In this document: piece by piece, positions 1 through 9,999 of the stretch
Layout of the letters: every line of letters begins with the position of its first letter
How positions within the stretch are numbered: the first letter of the stretch is position 1
Origin: an uncultured Muribaculaceae bacterium
GTDB taxonomy: Bacteria > Bacteroidota > Bacteroidia > Bacteroidales > Muribaculaceae
NCBI GenBank assembly: GCA_944321865.1
Contig: CALUMZ010000002.1
Location: 1-64,000 of the forward strand
Reading direction: 5' to 3'
DNA: 64,000 bases
Program-made: the position numbers and the translations under genes
The notes under the pieces: model-generated
What the model was told of the DNA's origin: nothing
Databases searched by the model: none
What the model saw: the letters and a program-made list of their open reading frames with translations, nothing else

Positions 1-30
1 CACGTAGGTGGGGGGCCCAAATCCTTGGCA

Positions 31-265
31 AGGGGCGGCGAAGCCGTCCAATGTGCATAACCGGCGGTGGAGCGACCGGCAGGAAGCGAAACCGTCGGGA
101 AGGCGAAACTGCCACTCCAACCGGCCTCGTGAGAGGTCGAATAATCACCTGACCGCACCCCGTTCGACCTCTCACGAGGCCGCCAACTGCACCATGCACC
201 ATCACCCGCAGGTTCGGCTACGCCTCACGCAGCGGTTATGCACATTGGACGGCTCCGCCGCCCCT
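31..265. repeat. Nested inverted-repeat element
   Basis: Outer arms 31-63 and 233-265 are reverse complements over 33 bp with one mismatch. Inside them, arms 122-140 and 164-182 are perfect reverse complements over 19 bp, separated by 23 bp. The whole could fold into a long cruciform in DNA or a long RNA stem. No transposase is near. It could be a MITE-like element or a large 3' structure. The arms are seen directly; the interpretation is inference. Confidence 0.7.
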
Positions 266-346
266 ACACCCCCATTCTGCTACAACACAACAAAAAAACA
301 TTTGTTTTTTTGTATTTCTGTCTAAAATCTTGCCTATAAACACAGG

Positions 347-382
347 GAGGGGGCGGGTCGCTTCGCAGCGATTCGCCCCCTC
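347..382 (-). terminator. GC-rich hairpin, likely terminator of the surface-protein gene
   Basis: A 15-bp stem closes a short TTCGCA-type loop. The arms begin GAGGGGGCG and end CGCCCCCTC, with two positions that pair only as G-U in RNA. It lies about 40 bp past the stop of the minus-strand surface-protein gene. There is no immediate T-run, so a role in termination or transcript stability is likely but not certain. Confidence 0.5.
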
Positions 383-421
383 ATCATCACAAATTATTGT
401 ATAGTCTCTGTGTATTCGAGC

Positions 422-2191
422 TTACTTAATCACCTTAACGGTGCTGCCGTCGTTGAAGCGAAGAACGTAAACGCCCTTGGCAAGCGACGAAGCATCAACG
501 GTAGTAGTGCCTGCTATTTCGCTTGTAGCGACAGCTTGGCCGGCAACATTGTAAACAGTAACGGCATTGATGCTTTCCGGTGCGTTAACAACGAAGTTGC
601 CACCTACAACCGATACACGTGCAGCCGAAGTTACAACTGCGCTCTCTACACCAACAGTACCCTGACCGATAGTCAGCTTGTAAGGAGCCGAGCCGGTCGG
701 AGTGAATGTGATGGTACACTTACGACCCGTTACACCCGAAGGAAGTGCGTCAACGTTTATGGTCAACTCGGTAACGTCAGTATCTGCATTTTCACCCAAC
801 GAGTAATCCAACCAGTCAACTTCGCCATCTTCACTCCAAATCGACGAAGTTGTGGCAGTAGAATAGAAATAAGAGTTGAAAGGAATGGTTATGGTTTCAC
901 CCGAAGTAGAAGCATTTACCACGCCTCCCCACTCTGTTTCTTCAACACGGTCGCTTTCGGGATAGAACCAACCAAATGTAGCATTAAGGTACACAGCCGC
1001 ACCGGCAATCACATAGTCCGTACCCTCATCGAACTGCTTGTTACCGTTCAAGTCATACCAACCACTTTGAGGTTGAGCTTCACCATCAACTACATTTATA
1101 TATTGGCTAACGCCCGATTTGTAATCATTACACAAAGCGATAGGATCAAAAGTGGTAACATTCTCATAGCCTCTAAAAACGACAGCAATAGGACTGTCTA
1201 CCGTCAACGTAGTCGGAGTGTAAATAAAGCCGTCACTTTCAACCGCAGAGAAAGGTATCGTTGCCACCGATATTTGACCGGCACCTGCTGTGTTTACATA
1301 ATCTTCCGCAGCTTCAAAATACGCAGACCCTATAGGCTTTTCCGACAACATGCCGTCATCCCCTACTGTATATATGTCGGCCCACAATTGTGTCCCTGCA
1401 GGGAACTCACATGCACCACACACCAAAATGGTCGAAAGAGCGTATGGAGCTGCAGGTTGTCCAAAATAAACACCAAAAGCACCGTCACCCGTATATTCTC
1501 CATCATTTATTCCAAGACCGCCTACAAGCCCGCCTGCACACATTGCAACATTCGTAGATGTCATGAATGCCCCAAACTGCATACCGGAGAGAGACAAAAT
1601 ACCTTGTCCACCAAACATTGCGTATCCATTAGGATTCAGACAGTAATTATCTGTGCCTGACCCATCTGAAGCAGTCAGCGTAGGGAAACCAACTTGGCAA
1701 TAATTATAAGTCACTTCCAAATTCTCCGAAGTAGAAGTCAACACCGATGGCTCTGCTGTATCATCGTCTTGCCATAACTCATACGACCAACTATATTGAG
1801 TTGCGCCCATTGATGCATTTTCCCATGTTACCGGGGCATATGCCGGTCCTTGGATAAGGATCATGTCCGATCCTTGGGCTGTGAAGTCAACCACATAATC
1901 ATCATCGGAGAATCCGGTTAGGGCATAACCATAATACAATTCATTAGGTGCGTAATAATATGCGCTCAAATTTTCTTCATCGGCCAAAGGACGAACTGCG
2001 CTTACTTTCGATTTTTTAATAGGAGCCGTAACCAAACGTGCACTTTGTGCCTTCGTCAAAGGTGTAGCCTCACCTTTAAACACTACAGGTACCTCATTTT
2101 GCAGAACCTGTGTTTTCGCTAATTCCTGAACATTGGCTGCTGCCATCAACGAAGCAGAAACAGCCAAAGAAACGAGTAGCATTTTTTTCAT
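422..2191 (-). CDS. Secreted surface protein with C-terminal sorting domain
   Basis: The 589-residue protein starts with a signal peptide (MKKMLLVSLAVSASLMAAA) and carries no lipobox. The middle, about residues 80-500, is rich in Gly, Asp, Tyr and Trp, as in secreted beta-rich proteins, and I recognise no catalytic motif. The last 75 residues form a compact beta-domain with 'VTVYNVAGQAV' and 'LAKGVYVLRF' and end in VKVIK, the pattern of type IX secretion sorting domains. It is the last gene of the SusC/D locus, 62 bp after the DUF4302 gene. A surface protein that captures or processes the locus substrate is the likeliest role; the substrate cannot be read. Confidence 0.7.
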   Translation of the reverse strand: MKKMLLVSLAVSASLMAAANVQELAKTQVLQNEVPVVFKGEATPLTKAQSARLVTAPIKKSKVSAVRPLADEENLSAYYYAPNELYYGYALTGFSDDDYVVDFTAQGSDMILIQGPAYAPVTWENASMGATQYSWSYELWQDDDTAEPSVLTSTSENLEVTYNYCQVGFPTLTASDGSGTDNYCLNPNGYAMFGGQGILSLSGMQFGAFMTSTNVAMCAGGLVGGLGINDGEYTGDGAFGVYFGQPAAPYALSTILVCGACEFPAGTQLWADIYTVGDDGMLSEKPIGSAYFEAAEDYVNTAGAGQISVATIPFSAVESDGFIYTPTTLTVDSPIAVVFRGYENVTTFDPIALCNDYKSGVSQYINVVDGEAQPQSGWYDLNGNKQFDEGTDYVIAGAAVYLNATFGWFYPESDRVEETEWGGVVNASTSGETITIPFNSYFYSTATTSSIWSEDGEVDWLDYSLGENADTDVTELTINVDALPSGVTGRKCTITFTPTGSAPYKLTIGQGTVGVESAVVTSAARVSVVGGNFVVNAPESINAVTVYNVAGQAVATSEIAGTTTVDASSLAKGVYVLRFNDGSTVKVIK

Positions 2192-2253
2192 AGCTGAAAA
2201 TTTTAAAAGTTAAACTTAACAGAATATTTTCATGTTTTTATGTAAATCTCCAT

Positions 2254-3669
2254 TTACTGGAGATCTACATAAAAATAATCATTGGGATTTGTTTTATTTT
2301 CAAATTTCACCTCAGCAGGGCACAGCTCATTATCACCGGTGGCAATCATTGTAAATTCACCGTTCGACAACAAGTCACATAGTCTGCCAAGTGCAGGAAC
2401 AGACTGCATAAAATTCCTACCGGCCTGCGCATCAAGCCCGATAAATATTTTGTCTTTCACGGCAGGGTCGTTGAAATCGATCGTCGTACCATTGTTCTCA
2501 TTGGGAGTCATGACACAATACACACGTGGAGTAGTGGTAGCATTTCCTTGAATTACAATGCCCATCGAATTAACATCGTTAATTGCATCATATGAGAAAG
2601 TCAAGCTCTCGAGTACATACCCGTTCAAATCCATAAGACCCGATACAAGTTCCTGATAAGCAGCAACATAACTGCCTCCAAGTTTGTCGGGGTTAATGCG
2701 CCACGATGTACCCTCCATCGGGAACAGTTCCGACAACACAGGAGCTTTAATAGTTGCACCCTGCGTACCGCCGCCGAAACCGGTGCTGACGAGGTAAGTA
2801 CCCTCGGCATTGAAAGTAAATTCCCTTACGGGGGTCGTTGACAGTGTGTCGCCCGGCACAGCATTCATGCAACGCAAGCCGTTGCGAGTAACCACATAGC
2901 CTATGACCGTCGATTCCGAAATTATATCATCGCCGTCACGCACAATCTTCAGTACTTGGTCGGTTGCATAACGATGTTCCACGGTTTCGACTACCTTATC
3001 ATTTTCATCCATAGAACGTACTGTATCGTTCATTATGGTATATCCAACACCGTCGGCAAGAGTGAGACGCAATGTAGGTATGGAGGAACTGAACATGCGG
3101 TCGTGCATTGCATACACGTCGTTGAAGTATTGCTCGCCGGTCACACCGCTTTCAAGCGGGTACATATAAATCTCGATGCCTGTTTTTTTGCCGCGCATGT
3201 ATATCTCGTTACCCGATGCCGACATTATCTTGAACTCATAGTCGCCGCCGCTGCCAATACCGTCGCTGTCGATTGTGGTGTGCTCGGGGTCGGGGTCGGC
3301 ATAACGGTGGAAGAGCGAGTTGTAAGTTTCAAACGTAAGCACCGGCCCATCGTCGGTAATCACGTCGAATATGCTTGCCTCCTCTTGGTAAACATCGCCC
3401 GTGTTGGCATTGCGCGCGCCGATGGTCACCTTGTCGCCCTGCTCAAACTTCATTACGAAGTTATAACCGGCCTCCTTGTTGTTGGCAAAGTAATACATCT
3501 CCCAACCGTTAGGGGCAGAACAGAGCAAATTATAATACTCGTTACGAGCGGCATCAAGGCGCTCGATGGCATCTTGATCCCATATATCATCTTCTTCGCG
3601 GCTGCACGATGCAAGCGTAAGCGTCACACAAGCAGCACACAAGAAATATTTTGCATAAGTCATTTTCAT
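2254..3669 (-). CDS. DUF4302-family lipoprotein
   Basis: The 471-residue protein has a lipoprotein signal ending LTLASC (Cys21). The next stretch, with 'ERLDAARNEYYNLLCSAPNG' and a following 'WEMYYFANN', is what I associate with DUF4302 proteins of Bacteroidales, which occur beside SusC/SusD and Peptidase_Mx1 genes. The rest looks beta-rich with no catalytic motif. It lies 27 bp after the metallopeptidase gene in the same operon. By position it is probably an outer-surface accessory protein of the uptake complex. The family assignment is from memory of the sequence pattern; function is unknown. Confidence 0.7.
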   Translation of the reverse strand: MKMTYAKYFLCAACVTLTLASCSREEDDIWDQDAIERLDAARNEYYNLLCSAPNGWEMYYFANNKEAGYNFVMKFEQGDKVTIGARNANTGDVYQEEASIFDVITDDGPVLTFETYNSLFHRYADPDPEHTTIDSDGIGSGGDYEFKIMSASGNEIYMRGKKTGIEIYMYPLESGVTGEQYFNDVYAMHDRMFSSSIPTLRLTLADGVGYTIMNDTVRSMDENDKVVETVEHRYATDQVLKIVRDGDDIISESTVIGYVVTRNGLRCMNAVPGDTLSTTPVREFTFNAEGTYLVSTGFGGGTQGATIKAPVLSELFPMEGTSWRINPDKLGGSYVAAYQELVSGLMDLNGYVLESLTFSYDAINDVNSMGIVIQGNATTTPRVYCVMTPNENNGTTIDFNDPAVKDKIFIGLDAQAGRNFMQSVPALGRLCDLLSNGEFTMIATGDNELCPAEVKFENKTNPNDYFYVDLQ

Positions 3670-3696
3670 ATTTTATCGTCTTTTTTTACCCGGTTA

Positions 3697-4713
3697 TTAC
3701 TGAGGTTTTTCGATAGAATAAACTAAATTGCGGAGCGAGTCGATATTGATATTCGACTGGCGGCGTTGCACCTCGGCACGCAAAGTATCAAGGTCAAGTC
3801 CCCAAGCATCGCGGAACCATGTGCGGGCAATCTGCACCTTTTGGTTGATGACGGCCACGCCATCCACGCCGTCGGCAAGTCCACCCTCATCGTCTTGAAT
3901 CTCTTCGGGATCTTCATACGTACTCCTTCCCGTTTTTTCATCCACAGTCAATTCCCAGTTGCGACCTGCATAGTAGATGAGTGAATCCCATTGCTCATCA
4001 GTCTTGGTGATATAGTTGGCTATCGTTTCGGCAAAGTCTTCGCGAGTTTCCGAACTTGCATAGTTGGTCACGCAGCCAAACGAGTTGCATACAGGGTCAT
4101 AGCGATCTTGCCAACCGGTAGAGCTATACCACGACGGCGACAGCAACTGAAACTCGGTGGGATAGGTCTTGGTTTGGTGCAAGATATGAGAAAACTCATG
4201 GTGCATCGTCTTGAAATAAAACTCGTTGAGTTCGAGGAAATTGGTGGGATCCATGTAATTCACGCGATAGAGCGACACCTTGATGCCACCTTCGGCAAGA
4301 CCCAGAATTATGGTACCGTTCACCGGATTGAAAGCCGGCGAGCCTATGAGGTGAATAATACGCGGTCCGTAAGACTTCAGGAAGTCGAGCCCGGCATGCT
4401 TGTCGTAGACCTCAAACCACAAATACTTGGTGAGAACCGCAAGATCGACCGATTTGTCATAGTCCGAAGGAACAAGGTTGTAGTTCATATCGATACCCAC
4501 ATCCTCAAGGCGATACTTAAAGTCGAGATTATAAGGAATAAGATACTCGCGCTTCAAGAAGCTGTCAAGTTGGAACGAATAGGAATTAGGGTCGAGTGTC
4601 TCGTTCACCTCGGGGAATATCGACGTAGAGTTGAGATCGTCGTCGTTACACGACACCACGCCGACCGAAGCAAAAGCCACTATTGCAATATATAATAATT
4701 TACGCAAATTCAT
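3697..4713 (-). CDS. Zinc metallopeptidase lipoprotein (Peptidase_Mx1-like)
   Basis: The 338-residue protein has a lipoprotein signal ending GVVSC (Cys22). The zinc-binding HExxH motif is HEFSH at residues 172-176 and is followed by Leu-His-Gln. A downstream acidic segment (SETREDFAETIANYI, near residues 227-241) fits the third-ligand/support helix of such enzymes. Length and layout fit the putative zinc-binding metallopeptidases found next to SusD genes. It lies 25 bp after susD and 27 bp before the DUF4302 gene. A lipid-anchored peptidase in this place suggests that the locus takes up peptides or proteins rather than glycans; this is inference. Confidence 0.8.
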   Translation of the reverse strand: MNLRKLLYIAIVAFASVGVVSCNDDDLNSTSIFPEVNETLDPNSYSFQLDSFLKREYLIPYNLDFKYRLEDVGIDMNYNLVPSDYDKSVDLAVLTKYLWFEVYDKHAGLDFLKSYGPRIIHLIGSPAFNPVNGTIILGLAEGGIKVSLYRVNYMDPTNFLELNEFYFKTMHHEFSHILHQTKTYPTEFQLLSPSWYSSTGWQDRYDPVCNSFGCVTNYASSETREDFAETIANYITKTDEQWDSLIYYAGRNWELTVDEKTGRSTYEDPEEIQDDEGGLADGVDGVAVINQKVQIARTWFRDAWGLDLDTLRAEVQRRQSNINIDSLRNLVYSIEKPQ

Positions 4714-4738
4714 AAGTTCTCGTTGTTATTGTCATTCA

Positions 4739-6415
4739 TCATTTTTTCACACATGAAGCACTTGACTTGAAGATTTTTGAATCATCGATTGCTGTCATCT
4801 TGGTAGTGCGATCGGTAGGAACCATACCCGATGAAAGCACGTCGGAGGGCAACTGGAATGCGCGGCGCGGGTCGTCCCAAGACAGGAATTCAACACGCCT
4901 TGCACCGATGCGGTGAGTTATTTCAATTCCGTAACGCCTTATGTCAAACCAACGTGTGCCATCGCCCACATTGTTGATGCGGCGGAAGTGCAACAAGCAT
5001 TGTAAATATGGTTCTATGCCATCGGTTAGTGCATATTTATCAGAAGGGAACACCTTGTCGATATTCAACGGTTTAACAATGCCGTAGCCCGGGTCACGGT
5101 CGCGGTAAAACGACATGATAAGTGCGCTCGTCAACGGCCTTAGGCTCTCTTTGTGAGAGGTGTTGGCAATGTTTTGACGCGAATCGTCCCAAGCCTTCAA
5201 GTCGGCAAGCCCGCCGGTGATATCACCTGTGTAGAACTTGGCCTCGGCGCGGCACAGCACAGTTTCTTCGGTCGTAAACTCAGGTCTTACGATATGCACA
5301 TATCCGATACCGGCAATCTTGTCGGTGTATTCAAACAATTCATAGAAGTTCGGGAAGAAGCTGCCATACTCATTGTTACCGGCAACATAAAGTTTACCAT
5401 CGTAGCAAGGGTGGAAGTTGAAACTCGACCATGTCGGTCCCGACGACATATAAGTGGCATTCTCTCCATCGCCATTGATAGTGTAACGGCCTCCGGCACG
5501 ACGCAAATATGCCGAATATGTGGGGATAAGCATGAAATTACATTGACGCTCCACACTGATGAAATATTGGCAAATCTGCTCGGCATCGGTGAACGATTGC
5601 GCCCAAATGTCGTTGAACAGCGAAGCCGACGGAGTACCTGCTGTACCCAACGCGGCATTAGCGTATTCAATGCACTTGTCATACTGGCGTGTGAACAAGT
5701 AGAAACGTGCAGCAAAAGCATTGGCAGCCGTTGAATTGAAGTGATACTTCGGCTGGTCGTATGCGGCATCGTCGATAAGCGGCATACCGGCCAACATGTC
5801 GGCTTCAATCTTAGTATATACGTCAGCAAGGTTGCCGCGGTCATACAGCACCGACAGTGTGGTTTCAGGTTCGGTTGCGTAAGGCACACCTTGCAACGAT
5901 TTGCTCAATTCGGGGCCGCGGTAAGGCTGGCAGAATAGATTGGCAAGCAAGAAGTGGTGATAAGCACGAATGAGCAAAGCCTCACCCTTGATCGACGCTA
6001 CCTCGCTGCCGCGTCCTTCGGCCTCATACTCGGCCACACGTTGCAACACTTGGTTGGCACAGGCAATTGCATGGTAGCAGCCTTCCCACAATGCGGTGGG
6101 AGTGTCAACATCGGTATCGCTAACAGCTTCCTCCCATGCAAATATCTCGTTGTCGATACGGTTATATTCGGCAAGGTTGTAACGCATTCCCATTGCATTG
6201 GGGGCGTTGTTATCGACATAGTTATCACCCGACAATTCGCCCATCACCGCAAGGTTACCGGTCATGTAGGCATTTACAAGCAGCAAACGCATCTGGTCGG
6301 GAGTATTGATTTCCACACGATTATCGGGGTTCTTGCTCAGGAAATCTTCGCACGAAGACGTTCCCACAGCCACAAGAGCCAACAATGCGGAATATGCAAT
6401 ATATCTTAATTTCAT
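4739..6415 (-). CDS. susD: SusD/RagB-family substrate-binding lipoprotein
   Basis: The 558-residue protein has a lipoprotein signal ending GTSSC (Cys22), followed by the typical SusD opening 'EDFLSKNPDN'. Helical TPR-like segments (for example 'IKGEALLIRAYHHFLLANLF') and a C-terminal 'RWFDIRRYGIEITHR' region are hallmarks of the SusD/RagB fold. It caps the SusC barrel on the cell surface and binds the nutrient. The gene starts 35 bp after susC, the standard arrangement. Substrate specificity cannot be read, but the adjacent metallopeptidase favours peptides. Confidence 0.95.
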   Translation of the reverse strand: MKLRYIAYSALLALVAVGTSSCEDFLSKNPDNRVEINTPDQMRLLLVNAYMTGNLAVMGELSGDNYVDNNAPNAMGMRYNLAEYNRIDNEIFAWEEAVSDTDVDTPTALWEGCYHAIACANQVLQRVAEYEAEGRGSEVASIKGEALLIRAYHHFLLANLFCQPYRGPELSKSLQGVPYATEPETTLSVLYDRGNLADVYTKIEADMLAGMPLIDDAAYDQPKYHFNSTAANAFAARFYLFTRQYDKCIEYANAALGTAGTPSASLFNDIWAQSFTDAEQICQYFISVERQCNFMLIPTYSAYLRRAGGRYTINGDGENATYMSSGPTWSSFNFHPCYDGKLYVAGNNEYGSFFPNFYELFEYTDKIAGIGYVHIVRPEFTTEETVLCRAEAKFYTGDITGGLADLKAWDDSRQNIANTSHKESLRPLTSALIMSFYRDRDPGYGIVKPLNIDKVFPSDKYALTDGIEPYLQCLLHFRRINNVGDGTRWFDIRRYGIEITHRIGARRVEFLSWDDPRRAFQLPSDVLSSGMVPTDRTTKMTAIDDSKIFKSSASCVKK

Positions 6416-6450
6416 AATTATATCTTTCCTTAATTATATATGTGAATAGA

Positions 6451-9400
6451 TTATAGACCGAAACGCACGGTGAATGTGAACTGGCGCGGTTGCGGTATTG
6501 CCACACCACCCGAGTTCATGAATTCGGGATCTTGGCCGTTAAGAGCCTTGTCGGCATATATCAGCCACAAGTTGGTTGCTTGGAACTTAAGCGAAGCCGA
6601 ACGCAGGCGCAACTTTTCAAGCACGAGCTTGGGTAGGTTGTAAGTGAGCGAAATCTCCTTCAAGCGGATAAAATCACCCTTTGCCACGCGGGCAGTCGAG
6701 TAGTTGTAAGCGTTGTAAGCTGTTGAAAGCTGAGTATCCTCGTAAGATTGACGCTTGCTGGCGATTGACGGAATGTCGGTGTACAGTTCATCACCCGGCA
6801 TCACCCAACGGTTGGCGAATTCCTTCGGCATTGCAGTTTCATCACTATAGCTCGACGAGAATACATCATCAAGACGAACCTTGTTGCCAAATGCGTAGGT
6901 CAAGAACACATTAAGTGTGAAATCCTTGTACTTGAAAACGTTTCCGAAACCACCGGTGATTGGCGGGTCGATGGGACCTTCATACTTCAGGAAACCAAGT
7001 TTTTCAAATTCTTGGAAATTGATATCCGATGTAGTCACCTCGCCATCTTCGTTAATGAATTGCGGCAGACCCTCGTCAGTCAATCCCACAAACGGAATCG
7101 AGAACAATGCACGTTGTGGATAGCCTACCAAAGGATAACCGGTTGCTGCAACCAAGTCGATTACACGCGACTGAGCATCGAGATCGGTAACTTCGGTTGT
7201 TGCATACGAGAATGTCCAGTCGGTATCCCACGAGAAATCTTTAGTCTTGATATTGTTGGTAGAGAGCGTAAATTCCACACCGCTCGACTTCATCGAAGCA
7301 ACGTTACCATACTTCATGTTCTGTCCACCGACACCCGAGGTGTAGATAGGACCGATAAGGTCGTAGTTGTCGCGGGTATACCAGTCAACGGCAAGGTTGA
7401 TGCGGTTGTAAAGGAAACCGAGGTCGGCACCTATGTTAAGCTCGCGTTTCTTTTCGTAGGTCAAGTCGCTGTTGGCAAGTTCGCTCAAGTCGATACCAAG
7501 TTCCATCGCGTTTGATAGAGGACGCCACGGACGTGAAGCAACAAATATAGGAGTCGCACTTGCATAGTCGATAGGACCGGCATCGGCAGTCAACGAATAA
7601 GAAGCCTTGAGTGTGGCATGACTCAACACGGGATTGGCAAACCAGTCTTCGCTCGACAAATCCCATGCGCCCGAGATGTTCCAAGTAGGCAACCAACGGG
7701 CTTGGCGTGTGTTACCAAGGCGGTTAGAACCTTCGTAACGTACAGTTCCGTTCAACGTATACTTACCTTGGTAAGAATACGCAACGTTTGCAAAGAATGC
7801 CGCATCGCGGTCGTAAGTGTAGGTATCGTGGTAATACTCACCATTTTCCTCGTTCATCTGCTTGAACAGGTTCGGGTCGATGTAAGGCAGACGGCCATTG
7901 TCGTATACAACACCCCATGCTTGCAGATACTCCTCGTGGCGGGTTACAGAGCTGATTTCCACACCACCGAAGAAGTTGGTTATGTGAGTATTGTCAAATG
8001 TCTTGGAATATTGACCGGTTGCACGCAAGTTATATTGCGACAAGCTGTTGATAGTGTGATACCACATACCGCCCTTAGGCAGAACCGACACAGGGAGCGA
8101 AGTTTCCTCGTTGGGGTCGGTATAAAGATACGGGTTAAGGTCGCGTATCGTTGCATCTTCGGGATCAACACCGGCACGGTAAGCATTGGCTTGGTTGGAG
8201 TTGTCCATTATGTAGTGGTTCTGTTCGGCCTGTTGGAAACGATATGCACCGAGTACGTGGAAGTTAAGTCCGGTGATCGGTTTCCAGTCAAGTTCGCCTT
8301 GGAACTTCACATCGACAATCGAAAGGTCGATATAGTTTTGTTCAAGCTCGTCAAATATGTTGAACGGAGCGTAGTTACGTGTATAAGTTGCTTCAGGGTC
8401 AAGAGCACGCGATGCGTTCATTGCGTAGCTGAACGGGTTGATATCGAAACTACGGTTAACCGAACCGGTCACAACATCGGTTTCTTGGCTCAACGTACCG
8501 GGAGCGGTTTGCTTACGGTAAGAGTCTGAAGTCAAGAACTTAACCTTCAATGTTTTTGAAAGATTATAAGTTGCATTGGCATTGAACGTATAGCGCTGAA
8601 CGTCGCTCGAAATATTCCAACCCGGGTCGTTCATGAACGAGAACGAAGTATAGAAGTTACCCTTGTCGGTACCACCCGAGATGCTCACGGCGTGGTTTTG
8701 AACAATGTTATTGTTGAACAACAAGTCAAACCAGTCGGTATTGCGGAACTCTGCGCTGCGCAAATAAGCATTCTTTGCAGCTTGCGTATTTGCCAAGCCG
8801 TATGCTCCATTATTATATTGGTCTATAAGATTATACATGTGACCATAAACGCCCGAACTTGAAGCCGATGCAAGAGTTGCGAAGTCGAGCCAACCCTTGG
8901 CTTCCATTTCACGGTACACACCCATTTGCTCTTGCGAGTTCATGATGTTATAATCGTTGTAGCTCGGCTTCAAGCGATAAGTGAACTCACCTGTATAGTT
9001 AATCGAAGTGGTTCCCGCACGACCCTGCTTGGTGGTAACGACAATCACACCCGCCATGGCCTTTGCACCATATATAGATGTAGCCGAACCGTCCTTAAGA
9101 ATCTGGAAACTCTCGATGTCGTCGGCGTTAAGACCGGCAATGGCCGAAGAAATCAGCGTAACTGCGTCACCCGAAGAGAGTTCGTCGGCCGAGATGTTCA
9201 CGGCATCTTCGAGAATCACACCATCGACAACCCACAAGGGAGTAGAGTTACCATAAATAGATGTTGCACCACGTACACGGATTTTCGGGGCAGTACCGAA
9301 AGTACCAGAAACGTTCTGCACCGAAACACCGGCGGCCTTGCCTTCGAGGGCGCGGCTGATGTCGGCCACACCGTCAAGCTTGGTGGTCTCGCCTCCCAAC

Positions 9401-9768
9401 TTCGTGGTGGCACCGGTAAAGAGTCGCTTATCCATCGTTGACATACCGGTAACGACCACTTCGTCAAGCGTTTGCGATGACACTTGCAGCGTCACCTTCA
9501 CATTTCGCTCCGAAGCCTTGATCGACTTGCTTTCGTACCCGATGTAGTTGATGTTAATTGTAGAATTTTCTGATGGCGCCTTAATAGAGAACTTGCCATC
9601 GAGATCGGTAGCCGTTGCAGTCGATGTTCCTTCAACAGAAACTGTCGCACCAATGGCCGGCTGTCCGTCATCCCCTTGAATTACGGTACCTGTTACCGTC
9701 ACCTGGCTCACCGCCGCAAACGATACCAGTACCATAGCAAATAAGAAAACTAACTTTTTAAGACACAT
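6451..9768 (-). CDS. susC: SusC/RagA-family TonB-dependent outer-membrane transporter
   Basis: The 1105-residue protein has a signal peptide (about 1-22) and a carboxypeptidase-D-regulatory-like domain (about 24-105) ending in a SusC-type 'LDEVVVTGM' segment. A plug domain with 'ALEGKAAGVSVQNVSG' and 'IRVRGATSIYGNSTPLWVVD' follows, then a long beta-barrel ending FTVRFGL. It imports substrate across the outer membrane with TonB energy, together with the SusD lid. It is first in a five-gene minus-strand operon. No anti-sigma, hybrid two-component or SARP regulator is adjacent, so the control of this locus lies elsewhere or in the leader. Confidence 0.95.
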   Translation of the reverse strand: MCLKKLVFLFAMVLVSFAAVSQVTVTGTVIQGDDGQPAIGATVSVEGTSTATATDLDGKFSIKAPSENSTININYIGYESKSIKASERNVKVTLQVSSQTLDEVVVTGMSTMDKRLFTGATTKLGGETTKLDGVADISRALEGKAAGVSVQNVSGTFGTAPKIRVRGATSIYGNSTPLWVVDGVILEDAVNISADELSSGDAVTLISSAIAGLNADDIESFQILKDGSATSIYGAKAMAGVIVVTTKQGRAGTTSINYTGEFTYRLKPSYNDYNIMNSQEQMGVYREMEAKGWLDFATLASASSSGVYGHMYNLIDQYNNGAYGLANTQAAKNAYLRSAEFRNTDWFDLLFNNNIVQNHAVSISGGTDKGNFYTSFSFMNDPGWNISSDVQRYTFNANATYNLSKTLKVKFLTSDSYRKQTAPGTLSQETDVVTGSVNRSFDINPFSYAMNASRALDPEATYTRNYAPFNIFDELEQNYIDLSIVDVKFQGELDWKPITGLNFHVLGAYRFQQAEQNHYIMDNSNQANAYRAGVDPEDATIRDLNPYLYTDPNEETSLPVSVLPKGGMWYHTINSLSQYNLRATGQYSKTFDNTHITNFFGGVEISSVTRHEEYLQAWGVVYDNGRLPYIDPNLFKQMNEENGEYYHDTYTYDRDAAFFANVAYSYQGKYTLNGTVRYEGSNRLGNTRQARWLPTWNISGAWDLSSEDWFANPVLSHATLKASYSLTADAGPIDYASATPIFVASRPWRPLSNAMELGIDLSELANSDLTYEKKRELNIGADLGFLYNRINLAVDWYTRDNYDLIGPIYTSGVGGQNMKYGNVASMKSSGVEFTLSTNNIKTKDFSWDTDWTFSYATTEVTDLDAQSRVIDLVAATGYPLVGYPQRALFSIPFVGLTDEGLPQFINEDGEVTTSDINFQEFEKLGFLKYEGPIDPPITGGFGNVFKYKDFTLNVFLTYAFGNKVRLDDVFSSSYSDETAMPKEFANRWVMPGDELYTDIPSIASKRQSYEDTQLSTAYNAYNYSTARVAKGDFIRLKEISLTYNLPKLVLEKLRLRSASLKFQATNLWLIYADKALNGQDPEFMNSGGVAIPQPRQFTFTVRFGL

Positions 9769-9999
9769 AAGTACTTTAAATAATTATAACTAAATTTCCT
9801 AAGCAGTTTTTGAGAGCCGCAACCAGTACGGCCTTTTTCACACCTTAAAACAATCTACCCGAACCGGCTCGCTACCACCACATTAGCATGTCGGGAAGCG
9901 CACATTTCGAGAGACAGTTTGCCAATAATTTGCGATGCAGACATGATTTTTTGTTACCGTGACAACAAAAAAGCTATCCTTTCGTTTTAATTGCAACTG

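Larger units (their letters stand above)
1..421. other. Non-coding region left of the uptake locus
   Basis: No convincing gene lies here. An open frame at 8-325 on the plus strand runs through the inverted repeats and encodes a low-complexity protein rich in His, Arg and Pro, so I do not call it. The stretch holds a large nested inverted-repeat element (31-265), an A/T-rich palindrome (arms 290-299 and 304-313) and a GC-rich hairpin next to the end of the surface-protein gene. The left side is cut by the window edge. Confidence 0.7.

Noticed and set aside
8-325. Plus-strand open frame of 105 codons
   Set aside because: It runs across both arms of the nested inverted repeat and the A/T palindrome, has unusual composition and no family pattern.
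410-1660. Plus-strand open frame of 416 codons opposite the sorted surface-protein gene
   Set aside because: It is antisense to a gene with signal peptide and sorting domain, and its translation is rich in Cys, Arg and Asn without domain features.
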